NCBI GenBank assembly: GCA_028554645.1
Contig: JAQOOI010000045.1
Coordinates: 16,611-80,610, forward strand
Direction: 5' to 3'
Length of the DNA: 64,000 nucleotides
DNA from: Omphalotus guepiniiformis
Taxonomy: Eukaryota; Basidiomycota; Agaricomycetes; Agaricales; Omphalotaceae
Positions 23,205 to 34,769 of this stretch are shown here, one piece after another. Both the position numbers and the translations under genes were made by a program. The notes below the pieces were generated by a model. That model was given only the letters and a program-made list of their open reading frames with translations, searched no databases and was not told where the DNA came from. Each line of letters begins with the position of its first letter. The stretch's first letter is position 1.

Positions 23205-24781
23205 TTACTCCGGTTTGTTGTCTGGTCGTAAAGATCGTACGGTTTTGCCTAAACAACGAAGTATTCACATCATAACATCAAGTAAATTGGAGAAGCAACA
23301 TACCTGCGCGCCAAATCTCCTGGTTATTAATGACCTCTAGCTCCTTGGCGAGATCCTCGCGATATGTTTTCCGACCGTTGAACTCGAGCGACTTGCGGGT
23401 CTCGGTACCGTTTCGGACGCTCTCGTAGAGCTGCTCAAAGATCGGCACGTTTGCCTTTTCGAAGATAGGCGCCCAATCAAGAGCGCCACGACGGGCAGTG
23501 GTAGAGCATGCGTTGTACATGTAGTCCATACTAAATTCAATAATCCGCGAGTCATTTTTAAATGAAGAAAGATGAAAGAATGCCCGTCTTACCCTTTCTG
23601 TCCAATCAAGGGGTATAACGATTGAGTAGCTTCTTCAACGGTCTCGTTGAATGCTTCCGACGGGGTGTGTCCATTCTTACGGAGAACTTGGTATTGTGCA
23701 AGGAAGAGACCCTGGATAGAAATTATGAGCGCTGCAATTGATTGAATTAGACGCGCTACTTACGGATAGCGCCCATAAGCTAGAAAGGGAATAGCGAAGA
23801 TGTCAAGATGATGAGATGTTGAAGTGGATTTGAATTTGAAAGCTTACCACCCCACGTTCACCGTACAGGTCGGAGTAAACTTCCTTCTCGAAAGTGGTGT
23901 CGTACATGTATCCGGAACCGATACCGACACCGAGGGCAATAGCTTTCTCCTTGGCTTTGCCAGTGACATCTTGCCAAACGGCAATGCTGGAGTTAATGCC
24001 ACGACCCTCTTGGAAGAGAGTGCGAACGGTTCGGCCAGAGCCTTTTGGTGCGACGAGGATGACATCGACGTCGGGAGGAGGGACAACGTGGGTATCGTCT
24101 TTATAGACGACGGAAAATCCATGCGAAAAGTATAGCGTCTTGCCTTTTGTGATGAGAGGTGCGACCTGAGGCCAAGTTTGGGATTGAGCGGCATCGGAAA
24201 GAAGGTTCATGATGATAGTGCCCTTGTTGATGGCCTCTTCGATGGGGAAAAGCGTCTCTCCGGGCACCTGAATGAATATAATTAGTTAATAGTGTGAATT
24301 TAACACAGATGTAAAATAATTACCCAGCCGTCCTCAATAGCCTGCCTCCAACTCTCCCCGTCCTTTCGAACTCCCACAATTACGTTGAGACCATTGTCTC
24401 GGGCGTTCATGCCCTGGCCGTGTCCCTGGGATCCATAGCCAATGAGAGCAAGGGTGTCGTTTTTAAAGTAATCCTGGAGCTTAGCCAAAGGCCAGTCGCT
24501 TCGTTCGTACACTACTTCTTTTGTGCCGGCAAAGTCAAGGGTTTTGATGCCACGAGCGCCCTACCAAAGACGGTAGAGTTACAACCAAGTTGCGAATGAG
24601 TAAAATAAAAAAACATGATACACACTTCAATGGAAGATCGTTGTGCAGATTTTGCGGCAGCTGCTTTAGCCAACAGAGAATATGAAGCTGCCTGAGGCTT
24701 GATGAAGCTCAAAGCGCGTGGTGTGCGACGTAAGGCAGCACGAAGAGCTTGAGAAGCAGAACGAGATGCGAAGGAAGCCAT
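23205..24781 (-). CDS. ILV5: Mitochondrial ketol-acid reductoisomerase
   Basis: The first exon begins MASFASRSASQALRAALRR, an Arg/Ala/Ser-rich mitochondrial presequence. It is followed by GARGIKTLDFAGTKEVVYER, the NADPH-binding loop LIGYGSQGHGQG, VDVILVAPKGSGRTVR, and GIGSGYMYDTTFEKEVYSDLYGERG. The C-terminal knotted domain includes NGHTPSEAFNETVEEATQSL and SLEFNGRKTYREDLAKELE, ending RSLRPDNKPE. It catalyses the second step of valine, leucine and isoleucine synthesis. At least five introns. One junction fails: the conserved LMGAI is coded by a 16-nt exon (23779-23764) that cannot be joined in frame to the next exon (from 23711) with GT-AG ends. The gene is divergent from LYS4. Confidence 0.93.
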
Positions 24782-25257
24782 GGTGTTTGAACAGGAGAGA
24801 GATGGTTTATTTACAAAAATTTCGCCTCGGAGTCATAAACTGTTTCACTACTCGGCCGACATTTCCGATAGTGCCGATGTCGATTATGTACATTCTCCGT
24901 CAAATTTTTACATAGAAAATAGAGAAAACTCACGTCGAAAGTACTGAATTTAGTATCCTTACTACAGCAGCTGGCAGCTTCTCTTGATATTTTAGAATTG
25001 GCAAGAAAATATCAGACGGCGGTACATAAGTTCTGCAGGGGTGTTTGTTCCACCAATGATGCCGAGTCTATTTGATTGAACCACTTTCACATTTGCACAA
25101 AGAAACATAGTATATACCGAGCTGCAGTACATATTCTATAGACATAAAACGAAAAAGAATTACATTCATAGCCTTCGTGTCATCAAAATTGAGAGAGAGA
25201 AGGATAATCGCTGCAGGTTATGCAGGCGTGGAAAATGAAAGAAATAGCTAGACTCGC

Positions 25258-25351
25258 GACCAGCCGTCCACGCGAGCATGTTTGGACGGTAAACATCCAA
25301 AACCAGTTGTTTGCGCAACAAACAACAGATGCTCTTGTGGAACGGCTGGTC
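25258..25351. repeat. Hairpin 1 upstream of LYS4
   Basis: GACCAGCCGTCCACGCGAGC (25258-25279 with AT) pairs with 25329-25351, ending ACGGCTGGTC, with three mismatches or gaps. Inside it, GTTGTTT and AAACAAC pair again around GCGC. The 94-nt block can fold almost completely. Confidence 0.6.
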
Positions 25352-25751
25352 CTGACCGTTGTCACTTTGGCAGGGTCACGGTTTGTGACATTGGACTTCA
25401 AAGAATTTTGGCTTTTACTTATAAAAAAAATTTCTCGAGAGACCTATACGAATCTTTGTCTCTCGTCAACCAGAACAGAATGAGATATGTCATAGAAATA
25501 TGATTTTTTCGAGCTTTACTTGTACTATAGAAGGGATGCTCGAGGTCATCAAACTCTGACTCAGCACGCTGCACACATCCAGACCAAACACTGCAAATTG
25601 TGGAAAATTTTTTTTTGACATCTATACCATTCGAATCAGCGTTCTTCAAAACGCGTAAATCTCATAGTCTGTAAAATACAAAATTTTTGAAGTTGTTGAG
25701 CCTAAGTCCAATGTCACATTTGGCTGCACGCGCCAAAATGGCTACCGTTTG

Positions 25752-25831
25752 GACCAGCCGTTTCTACGAAATGTGGTCGGACCGTACGGACCGACAGGCC
25801 ATGTGGCCTCAATTTCTAGAAACGAGCTGGC
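25752..25831. repeat. Hairpin 2 upstream of LYS4
   Basis: CCAGCCGTTTCTA on the left pairs with TAGAAACGAGCTGG on the right. The centre GTCGGACCGTACGGACCGAC is a near-perfect 20-nt palindrome. It shares GACCAGCCGT with hairpin 1 and ends 60 bp before the LYS4 start codon. Confidence 0.6.
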
Positions 25832-25890
25832 AAGAGAGCCTAAGAAATAGCGACTAAACACCGTCTCAATCGAACCTGCAGGCCTGATCG

Positions 25891-28152
25891 ATGATACCGC
25901 GGTTGGGGAAGCCTTGGAGGCCTCTCTCAGCGAGATTTCTCGCGACAGTAGTCGGAAATAGACCTCATGTCCCTCAAACAGTAATCGAAAAGGTCGTACA
26001 AAAATACGCAGTCGGTCTTGTAGATGGAAAGGTCGTCAAAGCAGGCGACTATGTTATGATACGACCAGAGCATGTCATGACGCACGATAATACTGGTCCA
26101 GTCATTAGCAAGTCTGTATTTTCTCTCAGTTCGTTTCAAAGGGACTCAACGAATATCTCGTTCTATAGATTCAAGTCAATTGGAGCTACAAAAATTCACA
26201 ATCCGTCTCAGCCAGTCTTCACTCTGGATCATGACGTGCAGAACAAATCTTCCAAGAATCTCGCAAAGTATGCTTCCATTGAAGCCTTTGCACGTCGGAA
26301 CAATATCGATTTTTATCCTGCAGGGAGAGGTATCGGTCACCAGGTTCTCGTTGAAGAAGGATATGCCTTTCCTCATACTCTTACTGTCGCCAGCGACAGT
26401 CACAGTAACATGTACGGAGGTGTCGGTTGTGTTGGTACACCTATCGTTCGGACAGACGCCGCAGCGCTTTGGGCTACAGGGAAAACATGGTGGCAGGTAC
26501 CACGGATGATCAAGGTCGAGCTAAAAGGAAAGCTCGCTCCTGGAGTTACCGGAAAGGATGTCATTGTCGCCCTCTGTGGATCATTCAACCGTGACGAGGT
26601 GCTTAACGCAGCAATTGAATTCACTGGAGAAGGAATCGCTTCATTACCTGTAGACGACCGTCTTACAATCGCAAATATGACCACCGAATGGGGAGCACTT
26701 GCCGGTGTGTTCCCAGTCGACGACACTTTGTTCGAATGGTACGACAACGTACTCAAGAAACTCGAATTCCGTACATTTGCATCCTCGTCGTCTATCCCAC
26801 CACCTCCAGAGCACCCCCGTATAAATCGACGCCGTCTCGAAGCTCTACGGACATCGAACTTGACATCTGACCCCGACGCCGAATACGCCTCACATCTCAT
26901 CTTTGACCTCTCCAGTCTCGTACCCCACATCTCCGGCCCTAACAGCGTCAAAATCTCAAACCCTCTCCCAGTCCTAGAGCAGCAAAACATCGCGATCCAA
27001 AAAGCCTACCTCGTCAGCTGCACAAACTCACGCGTATCCGATCTCGCAGCCGCAGCCGCCGTGCTTAAAGGCCACAAAGTGTCCCCCAACGTCGAGTTCT
27101 ACGTCGCAGCAGCGAGCTCTGCCGTGCAGCAGGAATCAGAGCGTTTAGGCGATTGGGAAACTCTCGTTCTTGCAGGAGCTAAAGTACTACCTGCCGGGTG
27201 TGGCCCGTGTATTGGATTGGGTACAGGACTGCTTGAAGAGGGTCAGACAGGTATAAGCGCAACCAACCGTAACTACAAAGGACGGATGGGACATCCTAAA
27301 GCCTTGGCTTATCTCGCTAGTCCTGCCGTCGTAGCCGCGAGTGCAATCAAAGGCTACATCTGCGGTCCAGCATCCCTTGACCCAGCCCTCCTGCCAAAAA
27401 CCATCAACCCAATCTTCACCGTATCAACCGACGATGCGACCTCATCCTCCAAACCTTCCCTCTCATCCACGCAGCCCGATCCACTTCTCCCTGGATTCCC
27501 AGCGACATTCAGCGGTAGCTTATTGTTCGTCCCACAAGACAACGTGAGTACCGACGCGATCTACCCCGGTAAATACACCTACCAGGACGACATGACGCTC
27601 GAGCAACAGGCAGAGGTCGTAATGGAGAACTACGACCCGAGTTTCGCACCTCTCGTTTCGAGACTCAACAGTTCTTCCTCCTCACCACCACCAACGGAAA
27701 CGACAAGCACAGGGTTGACTAAACGAGGGGTCGTGCTCGTTTCTGGATACAATTTTGGTACGGGTTCATCACGGGAACAAGCTGCTACAGCGCTCAAATC
27801 CGCTGGTGTACCTGTTGTCGTCGCTGGTTCGTTTGGGGATATATTTAAACGAAACGCGATCAACAATGGGTTGGTGTGTCTCGAGTGTCCTGAGCTCGTG
27901 AAGGACCTTACGGAGATGTACGCCAAGGATGGTCAGAGGGGCGCTGGGGCCAAAGACGGGAGTTTAACTGTGAACGACTCGCTGTCGATTGATGTAAGGA
28001 TGGCAGACGGGAAAATGGTTGTCAGTCATTTACTCAATCAAGTTGGACAGAGGACGTATGATTTTAGGTCTGTGGGTGCTAGCGTGCAGGAGTTGTGGCT
28101 ATGTGGAGGTCTCGAAGGTTTCATATTGAAGGAAATTCGTGGATCAGCGTAG
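25891..28152 (+). CDS. LYS4: Mitochondrial homoaconitase
   Basis: One 753-codon frame that very likely contains a 57-nt, 3n, stop-free intron (26112-26168, GTCTGT..TATAG). Removing it joins PVISK to FKSIGATKI, giving 734 residues. Aconitase-fold marks are all present: VMTHDNTGPV, FTLDHDVQNKSSKN, GIGHQVLVEEG, SDSHSNMYGGVGCVG, the [4Fe-4S] cysteines in VSCTNSRVSD and GCGPCIGLG, and the swivel domain with GSSREQAATALKSAG. The N terminus (MIPRLGKPWRPLSARFLATV) fits a mitochondrial presequence. It converts homocitrate through homoaconitate to homoisocitrate in alpha-aminoadipate lysine synthesis, a fungal pathway. Aconitase proper is excluded by length, the Ser/Pro-rich linker and the C-terminal pattern. 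Confidence 0.92.
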   Translation: MIPRLGKPWRPLSARFLATVVGNRPHVPQTVIEKVVQKYAVGLVDGKVVKAGDYVMIRPEHVMTHDNTGPVISKSVFSLSSFQRDSTNISFYRFKSIGATKIHNPSQPVFTLDHDVQNKSSKNLAKYASIEAFARRNNIDFYPAGRGIGHQVLVEEGYAFPHTLTVASDSHSNMYGGVGCVGTPIVRTDAAALWATGKTWWQVPRMIKVELKGKLAPGVTGKDVIVALCGSFNRDEVLNAAIEFTGEGIASLPVDDRLTIANMTTEWGALAGVFPVDDTLFEWYDNVLKKLEFRTFASSSSIPPPPEHPRINRRRLEALRTSNLTSDPDAEYASHLIFDLSSLVPHISGPNSVKISNPLPVLEQQNIAIQKAYLVSCTNSRVSDLAAAAAVLKGHKVSPNVEFYVAAASSAVQQESERLGDWETLVLAGAKVLPAGCGPCIGLGTGLLEEGQTGISATNRNYKGRMGHPKALAYLASPAVVAASAIKGYICGPASLDPALLPKTINPIFTVSTDDATSSSKPSLSSTQPDPLLPGFPATFSGSLLFVPQDNVSTDAIYPGKYTYQDDMTLEQQAEVVMENYDPSFAPLVSRLNSSSSSPPPTETTSTGLTKRGVVLVSGYNFGTGSSREQAATALKSAGVPVVVAGSFGDIFKRNAINNGLVCLECPELVKDLTEMYAKDGQRGAGAKDGSLTVNDSLSIDVRMADGKMVVSHLLNQVGQRTYDFRSVGASVQELWLCGGLEGFILKEIRGSA

Positions 28153-28306
28153 TCGACAGAGTGTAATGCGAAAAAAAGTACATCAAGAATTGAAAGTAAT
28201 CAAAGCTTCAGCAGTACCTAGTGATACATGATGAGTGGGAAGTAATTGTCCATGGTTGAACCCTCGATGGATGAAATTTTCTGTCCAAGAAGCCGGGAGG
28301 GACCCT

Positions 28307-30299
28307 TCAAAGATGAGGACTCCAAACACTCCTATCAACTTCCTTCGCATCACCCTCAACGCGAAGCTCAGGGTCTGAATCCGAAGCGAACTTTTCACTC
28401 AAAACAGCCAACTTGGACCGATACTCATCTATGCCGATGTACGCCCCACACATGCGTCGTCTACCCGTAAACGCTGAACGGCCATGTAAAACGCGGTGAT
28501 TATTTATGACTAAATCGATCATAAGCCAGTCGTTCGCATGAAAAACAATGAATGAAAGAGACTACGCACCGACTACAGTACCAGGTGTAAGCTGCACCCA
28601 AAACTCCGAGTCAGGACTGGTGAGGAAACTATTCCACGTTCGTATAGCATGATACCTATACAAACCACAAACCATTTCAGTCATTCCAAAAATGAACCAA
28701 GTGACGAACATCCACACCATTCCTCCACCATATGTCCCTCTAAATGCCTCATCACGCTCCTATCATCGTTATTCCACCTTACCTGAATCAACTCATTCGT
28801 GACGGGGTCGCTTCTAAGGACGGGATACCCCGTCTCAGGGGAAGGTCTATACAGTGAACCCGGTTCGCCAGCAGCATGCGCGGGAACGGCAACACGAGTG
28901 AGAATTGAGTAGACCTCAGGGTGTAGTTCTTTTAGAATAGACGCTACGTAGAACCCGTCTACCAAGAGGGTGGAACCGCCAGAACCATCCGTGTGGGAGA
29001 GTAAATGGAAGAGTTGTAGACCACTAGGATCAGTCTAGGGCACAAGTGAGTTGGGGGGGTGAGAGGAAGCGAAGCGGAAAGTCGGACCGACGTACAAAGT
29101 AGGTATTATCGGTATGTGCAGCGAGAGCCATTGTCGTGTATGCTGTATCACCCTTTGACAGATCGGAAGTGAACTCCCAGAATTTTCCATCTTGTGTGTG
29201 TGAGATTCGAAGTGAGAAAGTGTGCTTAATAGATTCGAGGGAAGGGTCAATTACATTGAGTTTCGCGAATGAAGCCTATTCGTTCCGAGAGTTTCTCAGT
29301 GGCTTCAGTTGTCGGAGGAACACCGGTAATGAATGAGAAACCAAATTGGTCCTGAGATGAAGTGTCAGTTTCAGCCTAGAACACAGAGAATGAAACCCCC
29401 TACATACAATGTTCTTTAAACACTTGTACAACCCATGACCATCGTCCTGTATAACATCTTCATATTTTGCGGTAGGAGGGGATTGCTCCAGTTTAGAGCC
29501 CCACAAGATTTTTCTGATATTACAAACAGAATATATATTGAGGGAATATTGGCAAGTTCAAGTTTGAGGAGATAGTCACTCTGTAGAAGGGTCAGATTGT
29601 CGCAGTGGAGGGTCGTAAGAGTTTTGGCGTAGCCATGACCAAGGATACAAGGAGACATGAGGTGAATTGGATGGCCCTGGAGAAAGATAAGGAGCTTGGA
29701 CGATAGATTAATGAAGTACAGGGCGTACATGTAACCTCTAGCCCCTCAAGTTTTGATTCCACGTGGATTGGTCGAATATCGGCAGGTATCTGATCAAGTA
29801 TTAGTGTACATTTCGGCATGGAATTTCATGTAGTTGAATAGACCTCAAATGTATTGACAAGTCGCTGCTTTGTGACTGAATGAAAGCATTCCGAGCATCT
29901 ACAGTGATCTCGGAGCCACATATGGTGACTACAACAGGCGAATGAGGACCAGGTCATTTGAATGAAAAGATACGCACAAACGTGACCAAGTACGGGTGTC
30001 CCAGCCTACAGCCACTCTCTTATCGTCCATACTTGAGATAGGCAAGTCATCTGTTGTTTCAGAAGGAGAAAAAGTAATTGTTGAAGGATGTTCTTGAGGA
30101 GGACTAGTAAATCTTGGGCGTAAAGCAGCAGCAGAAGCAGCAGCTCGAGAAAGCAATTGAGTTGAACGTTGAAAAGGTGTTGTTGCTGCCTTTGACTGAG
30201 AAAGAATGAGTAGCGTATATAATAAGTAAAATAAGACATAGCTACTGAAATAAAACGCCTCGATAACTGTCGTTTTGCAGCACTCCTCAGGCTGAGCAT
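28307..30299 (-). CDS. Trimethyllysine / gamma-butyrobetaine dioxygenase-like enzyme
   Basis: Exons read from MLSLRSAAKRQLSRR (basic, probably mitochondrial) through VAVGWDTRTWSR, YVWLRDHCRCSECFHSVTKQR (the zinc-binding N-terminal domain of this family), IPADIRPIHVE, the iron-binding HxD in LAAHTDNTYF, GLQLFHLLSHTDGSGGSTLL, and the distal His in NHRVLHGRSAFTGRRRMCGA, ending SVWSPHL. This is the 2-oxoglutarate Fe(II) dioxygenase fold of carnitine biosynthesis. The HTDNTYF and RVLHGR..FTGRR..CG motifs suit trimethyllysine dioxygenase slightly better than butyrobetaine hydroxylase, but I cannot separate them with certainty. About nine exons; an upstream ATG at 30377 is possible but less likely. 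Intron donors and acceptors I checked are GT-AG. Confidence 0.82.
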
Positions 30300-31218
30300 G
30301 GTGGGCGTACAGAGAAATAGTGAAAGAGCACGTGCGCTAATTTTGCCGCGGCATCCAGCCGGCATGCTCGGATACATCCGAAACCGTTCCGAACAAGGCG
30401 AGAAATTTTATTCAGGAGTTCTTGACAGGAGAACCGAGGTTTGATGGGGATCCTATTTAAATGGCGTTTCCAGTCCGCACAAAGAATTGGTAAGCTGATT
30501 CAGCAGATCGAGAAAAGCTATCTTCCAAAGCGCGTGTGAAGTACGATTTGAATCTCGGCAACATACCGCGGCGCAAAGCGGCGAAATGCCAGCCGGTCAC
30601 AATTGAAAGTCACACCAATATTTCTTTTACTTTCTTTTATATACCTACCTTCCGAGGAATCTTGAACTTCGAAGTCGTAGAAGACAGGATGTGCATTGCG
30701 CGTCAATCGATAGTGTCAATCTTTCAAGCCTCCTCCAGCGCTCCTCCGCCGCAAATAATTCCACACAAGTACGAGTTCAATCTAGTATAGCTGTAGCCTG
30801 TGCTTTATACTATACATCATAACCTGATAATGGACTGGAAATTTGGAACCAAATCACTAGGGGTAGAGAGCAGTACGCTCTTTCCACTACGTTGGGGCTT
30901 ATAGGTCACTCAGATGATCGGTAAGTATGGCCTGAATCAAACGGGAGGTTCTACTTACCGGTGATTCTTGCCTATAGCTTTACTTGTCAAGTATAGATCG
31001 AATTTACACTTTTCTAGACCCAGCATTACCTTGAATACTTTCAATCAAAAGGACAAATCGGACCATAAGCTACACCGGTGACTTTGGCCATACATACAAG
31101 GAAATTTGAAGGCGAAGTAAGGCTTAGAGGCGGTCTTTCCTTTCAGGTATTAAAACAAACCTATGGTACGGCAATAGAAACTTTCCTTCTAATTCCGTTG
31201 TCGTCTGTCTTTTACTAC
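30300..31218. other. Intergenic stretch before the transposase, no gene seen
   Basis: Only short frames without recognisable content. This is where a left terminus of the MULE would be expected; I compared it by eye with sequence after 34500 and after 40560 and found no convincing inverted repeat. Confidence 0.4.
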
Positions 31219-34200
31219 ATGTTGGGTTCTCCTACCCCTCAAGGTTCGTGGATTGCAAGGGGCCAGAGCTTACCGGCATTAGTACCTCCTCCAAACCGGA
31301 CACGGAAGACAAAAAGCCTTCCGATTGCAGAGGTAAGAACTTCCGATGCTTGAGGAGTCTCAGAACTTATTTCTATACTTTAATTAAAGGACGATGAGTT
31401 GAATATCCCAACAATAGGAGAAACAGGATGGGTTCAAGCAGGAAAGTCTCTCCCAGCTACGCCAAGTTACGCTCAGTCAAAGGTAATATTTAGCACTGTG
31501 TCGTAGTCAGAAGCATGCAAAAATCTCATTGCCCGTTTCAAGATTGGCTTAAGATACTTACAGTTAACAAAAACTCAGCGCTCTGAAATCGAACAATATT
31601 ACGCTTCCGAACAGTGTAAACTGTACTTATTTGAGGATAGTAAAGAGGAACAGGAGAGTGCTCGCACAAAACTCCTTGATATTGGGTTAGATGCAGAGTC
31701 CCAGCAGGCGTTGGAAAGTCGCTGGACTATTCAGTGGTCTACAGCTTGGAATACTAAAAGATCAGGCTGCAAGCGGACCCTATACCAATGGTGAGGCGGG
31801 CTATCAGATTATACAGCTATAGTTCAGATTAATGAAACAACTCTACCCTAAGCTCTTGTGGATACTCTGTTAACTCTAGGCAAGAGCGGGAGTTGCAGAC
31901 CAGACGGGCTCAGGAACGAGATTCTGAAGGAAAAGAGTGGGAGCGCCGGGTGCCCTACCCATTCACAGGTTGTTTAGCCCACATCGAGGTGACAGAGGAT
32001 CTCAATAGCGGAGCTGTCTTCAAAATATACGGAATTTCAGCTCATAATCTGGATTGCCAGACTGCCGTTTTAGAACGTCTCCCGCCCATACCTCTGCATG
32101 AACATGTGTACGAAGTGGCTCTTACCCAACTTGAAAATGGAGCCAGGTAATTATCCTATATCTTGATTCTGAAACAGCCCTAATAGCTGTTTTTTTACTA
32201 GCCTAAGCGCAATTCAAGACCGAAATCAAAGAATGATGCTACAAAAACAGTACCGAGACATGTCAAACTACAATACTCGAACCGCAAACATTCGTTATGT
32301 ATTTCTTTCTTCTGACAGCCCCACACTTTACTCCAAGTTCAGCCGAAAGCTGGGTATTGATGTCCGCAAAGCACCTCAGTACAATCTTGATGATTGGCTC
32401 AATCCCGCTACCGCTAGTTTCAAACCGAACATTCAGGAAGCTATATTTCACTATTCAGCCCGTGCAGAGGCTGGAGAACGATTGGAAGTTTGTATATCAA
32501 CTCCGGAAATGAACAAGACCGCTTGGAAGTACGCTCACCGTTCTCAATTAGTCCTGGATGGCACTTTTGGAGTTTGTAGCACTCGGATGCTACTCTTCAT
32601 TGCTCTAGCAGTCACTGCTGAAGGTAAAGGCCTTCCAATAGCCTTGTTTCTCTTCTCTGCACCCTCGGGAAGCAAAGCCACTCATGCTGGATACAACACC
32701 GACATTCTCCAAAAGCTGCTCCGGCTTTGGAAAACTAGACTTGACAACACCGCCAGAGAACTCGCTATCGATAAAGCAGGCAATGACCTAGGGCCGCAGT
32801 ACTTTTCCCCCTTCTCAGCCATCACGGACACCGACACTAAAGAACGCGGTGCTCTCCTGCAGGTCTGGCCTGGTATTATCCTTCTCATATGCAAATTCCA
32901 TTTGCGACAGTCCTGGGGAAATCATCGTAAAAAAGCCATAGGTCAAGGAGATCTCTCGAAGCCCAATTTCTGGAAGAATCATGTCCGTGATCAGTTGCGA
33001 GGATTAGAAGTTCTGTATGTGTTAGCTCGTCTCTTAGCTTTTCCTGGGGCTGACTTGTATCTAGGCTAATCAATTCTGTGGAGCACACCGTAGCAGAAGC
33101 TCTTGTTCAGGAAAAGCGTAGCTACTTCGCTATGATAGGTAGTGGAAGCACCGAAGCCTTCCAGGCTGCTAAGGCTGGCAACAATCACCTCGACTATCTT
33201 AGCAAGAACTGGCTGCCTGTGAATATGTGGAGGAGCTGGTCAGAATTTGGCCGTGTAGCTGCAGCTGCAGCTATCGGAATTCCTGTGTCTGGTATCATCC
33301 CTACTACTAACCATCTGGAATCTTTCAACGGTATTCTCAAGCGGAAGCACTTAGCACGCTGGCTGCATTCTGGACATCGTCTTCGATTCGACGTTCTCAT
33401 CCTTTTGCTTATAACCCAAATTCTTCCTGGCGTTTATAATCGTTATAACATTCAACTTCAGCACAGTCAATGGCTCTCTGAACGTTTTCGAGATCACGCT
33501 GGAGGGCAAAACCTGGTGGAGCTTCATAGGAAAGTGGTTTCAGACAAGCAGAGACAGGCTCAGGCAGCTCGAGCAATCTGTTGGTGGGCACCGGATCAAA
33601 CTCGAGATGAGAAAGCCAACACAATCGTCACGCTACAGCATATCATGGTACAACCAGGTTCAGACCCAGATCACTTTGCCGCCACCTGTTGGTCTTCGAA
33701 AACAAATACAGTCCACTACAACCTCTCCATGCATCGATCTGGACGAGCTGAGTGTAGCTGCCAGGATTTTCAGAGTCAAGGGGGTGCGTGTAAACACCTA
33801 CGTGCCATGCGTATATACGTCGACAGCTGGATTTTGAGATGCCGGGCTGTACCGTTCTTGTATCCCCTTTCCCTGGATGAGGCTCGAGAATTGATAACAG
33901 ACACTGAGTCTGAAACTCTAAACACAACTTCCTCAGGTTCTTCCACCACGGTCGTTCCAACCTCGTCCTCTGCCACGCTGGTCAATTTCTCCGTTATTCA
34001 GGCTTTTGGCCAGGATCGTACTACCCTTGGCGCTGAGGACGATGCGGTAGTGGAGGAGGAAGATACCTCGTCTTCAGAAGGGGAGCTAGAAGAGGTGCCT
34101 AGCATCAGTAACGAAGGGCAATGGAGCGCTGTTCAAAGCCAAATTCAAGGTCGAATCCTTCATGATACCGCCCAATTACTTCCTCGCCTTCACGGACTGG

Positions 34201-34499
34201 ATAACTTAATGGCTGATTTAAAGGTTTCGTTCGAACCGGGAAACGCTACCATTGAAGAGCTCGATTTGGTGCTCCGGGGTATAACCTCTCGTCTTTCAGA
34301 GCTCAAGCTTCAAACAGCAACCCAATCCCCCATTTCCCAACCTCATCCTGCTACTTCCAAACACACTCTCTCGTCTTTGCTGAACGCTGAACTTGCGGGT
34401 ACTTCATCCTCTGTTTTGAAACCCCCTTCAAGGAAACGGCTTCGAGCTCCATCTCCTGAGAAGAAACAGGCCCGGAAAAACTCTTACTCGATCAGTTGA
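31219..34499 (+). CDS. Mutator-like (MULE) transposase with SWIM zinc finger
   Basis: Six exons (31219-31332, 31390-31482, 31564-31790, 31853-32146, 32202-33014, 33065-34499) join in frame to 991 residues without a stop. The N-terminal DNA-binding region has Cys in YQCSCGYS and PFTGCLAH. The MULE catalytic core shows Asp in LVLDGTFGVCS, Asp near FSAITDTDTKERG, the CKFHLRQSWG motif, and Glu in TNHLESFNGILKR, so the DDE triad looks complete. A SWIM finger follows: CSCQDFQSQGGACKH (CxC..CxH). The C-terminal 200 residues are Ser/Glu-rich with a basic end (SRKRLRAPSPEKKQARK). Intact splice sites and frame suggest recent activity. Confidence 0.85.
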
Positions 34500-34769
34500 A
34501 CAGAAGAAGGGCGCATTCCCGAGATTAGTGGAAGGATAAATAGCATTACAGGTAGAGATAGGGCTAAAACCAGTAGCTATACGCTTGTACGGACCTTGAG
34601 GATATACAATACGGTTTCCACAGCGCGAAGCGAAACCGAAACCGAAGAAAATTGAGCTGGAAAACGAACCGAGAACCCTACAAACACCCTTTACAGCCCT
34701 CTCAACAGCTTCTTCCGGTCCCTCCTCAAGTTCCATCTCCATACACGCTTCCGTTTGATTCATCCTGTG

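Noticed and set aside
26400..26990. 196-codon reverse frame within LYS4
   Set aside because: It is antisense to the homoaconitase exon with Ser/Arg-rich shadow composition and no family match.
31219..34499. Host FAR1/FHY3-like regulator rather than a transposase
   Set aside because: The DDE triad and SWIM finger could also fit domesticated MULE proteins, but the repeat-island context and the captured gene fragments favour a transposase; domestication cannot be excluded without copy number.
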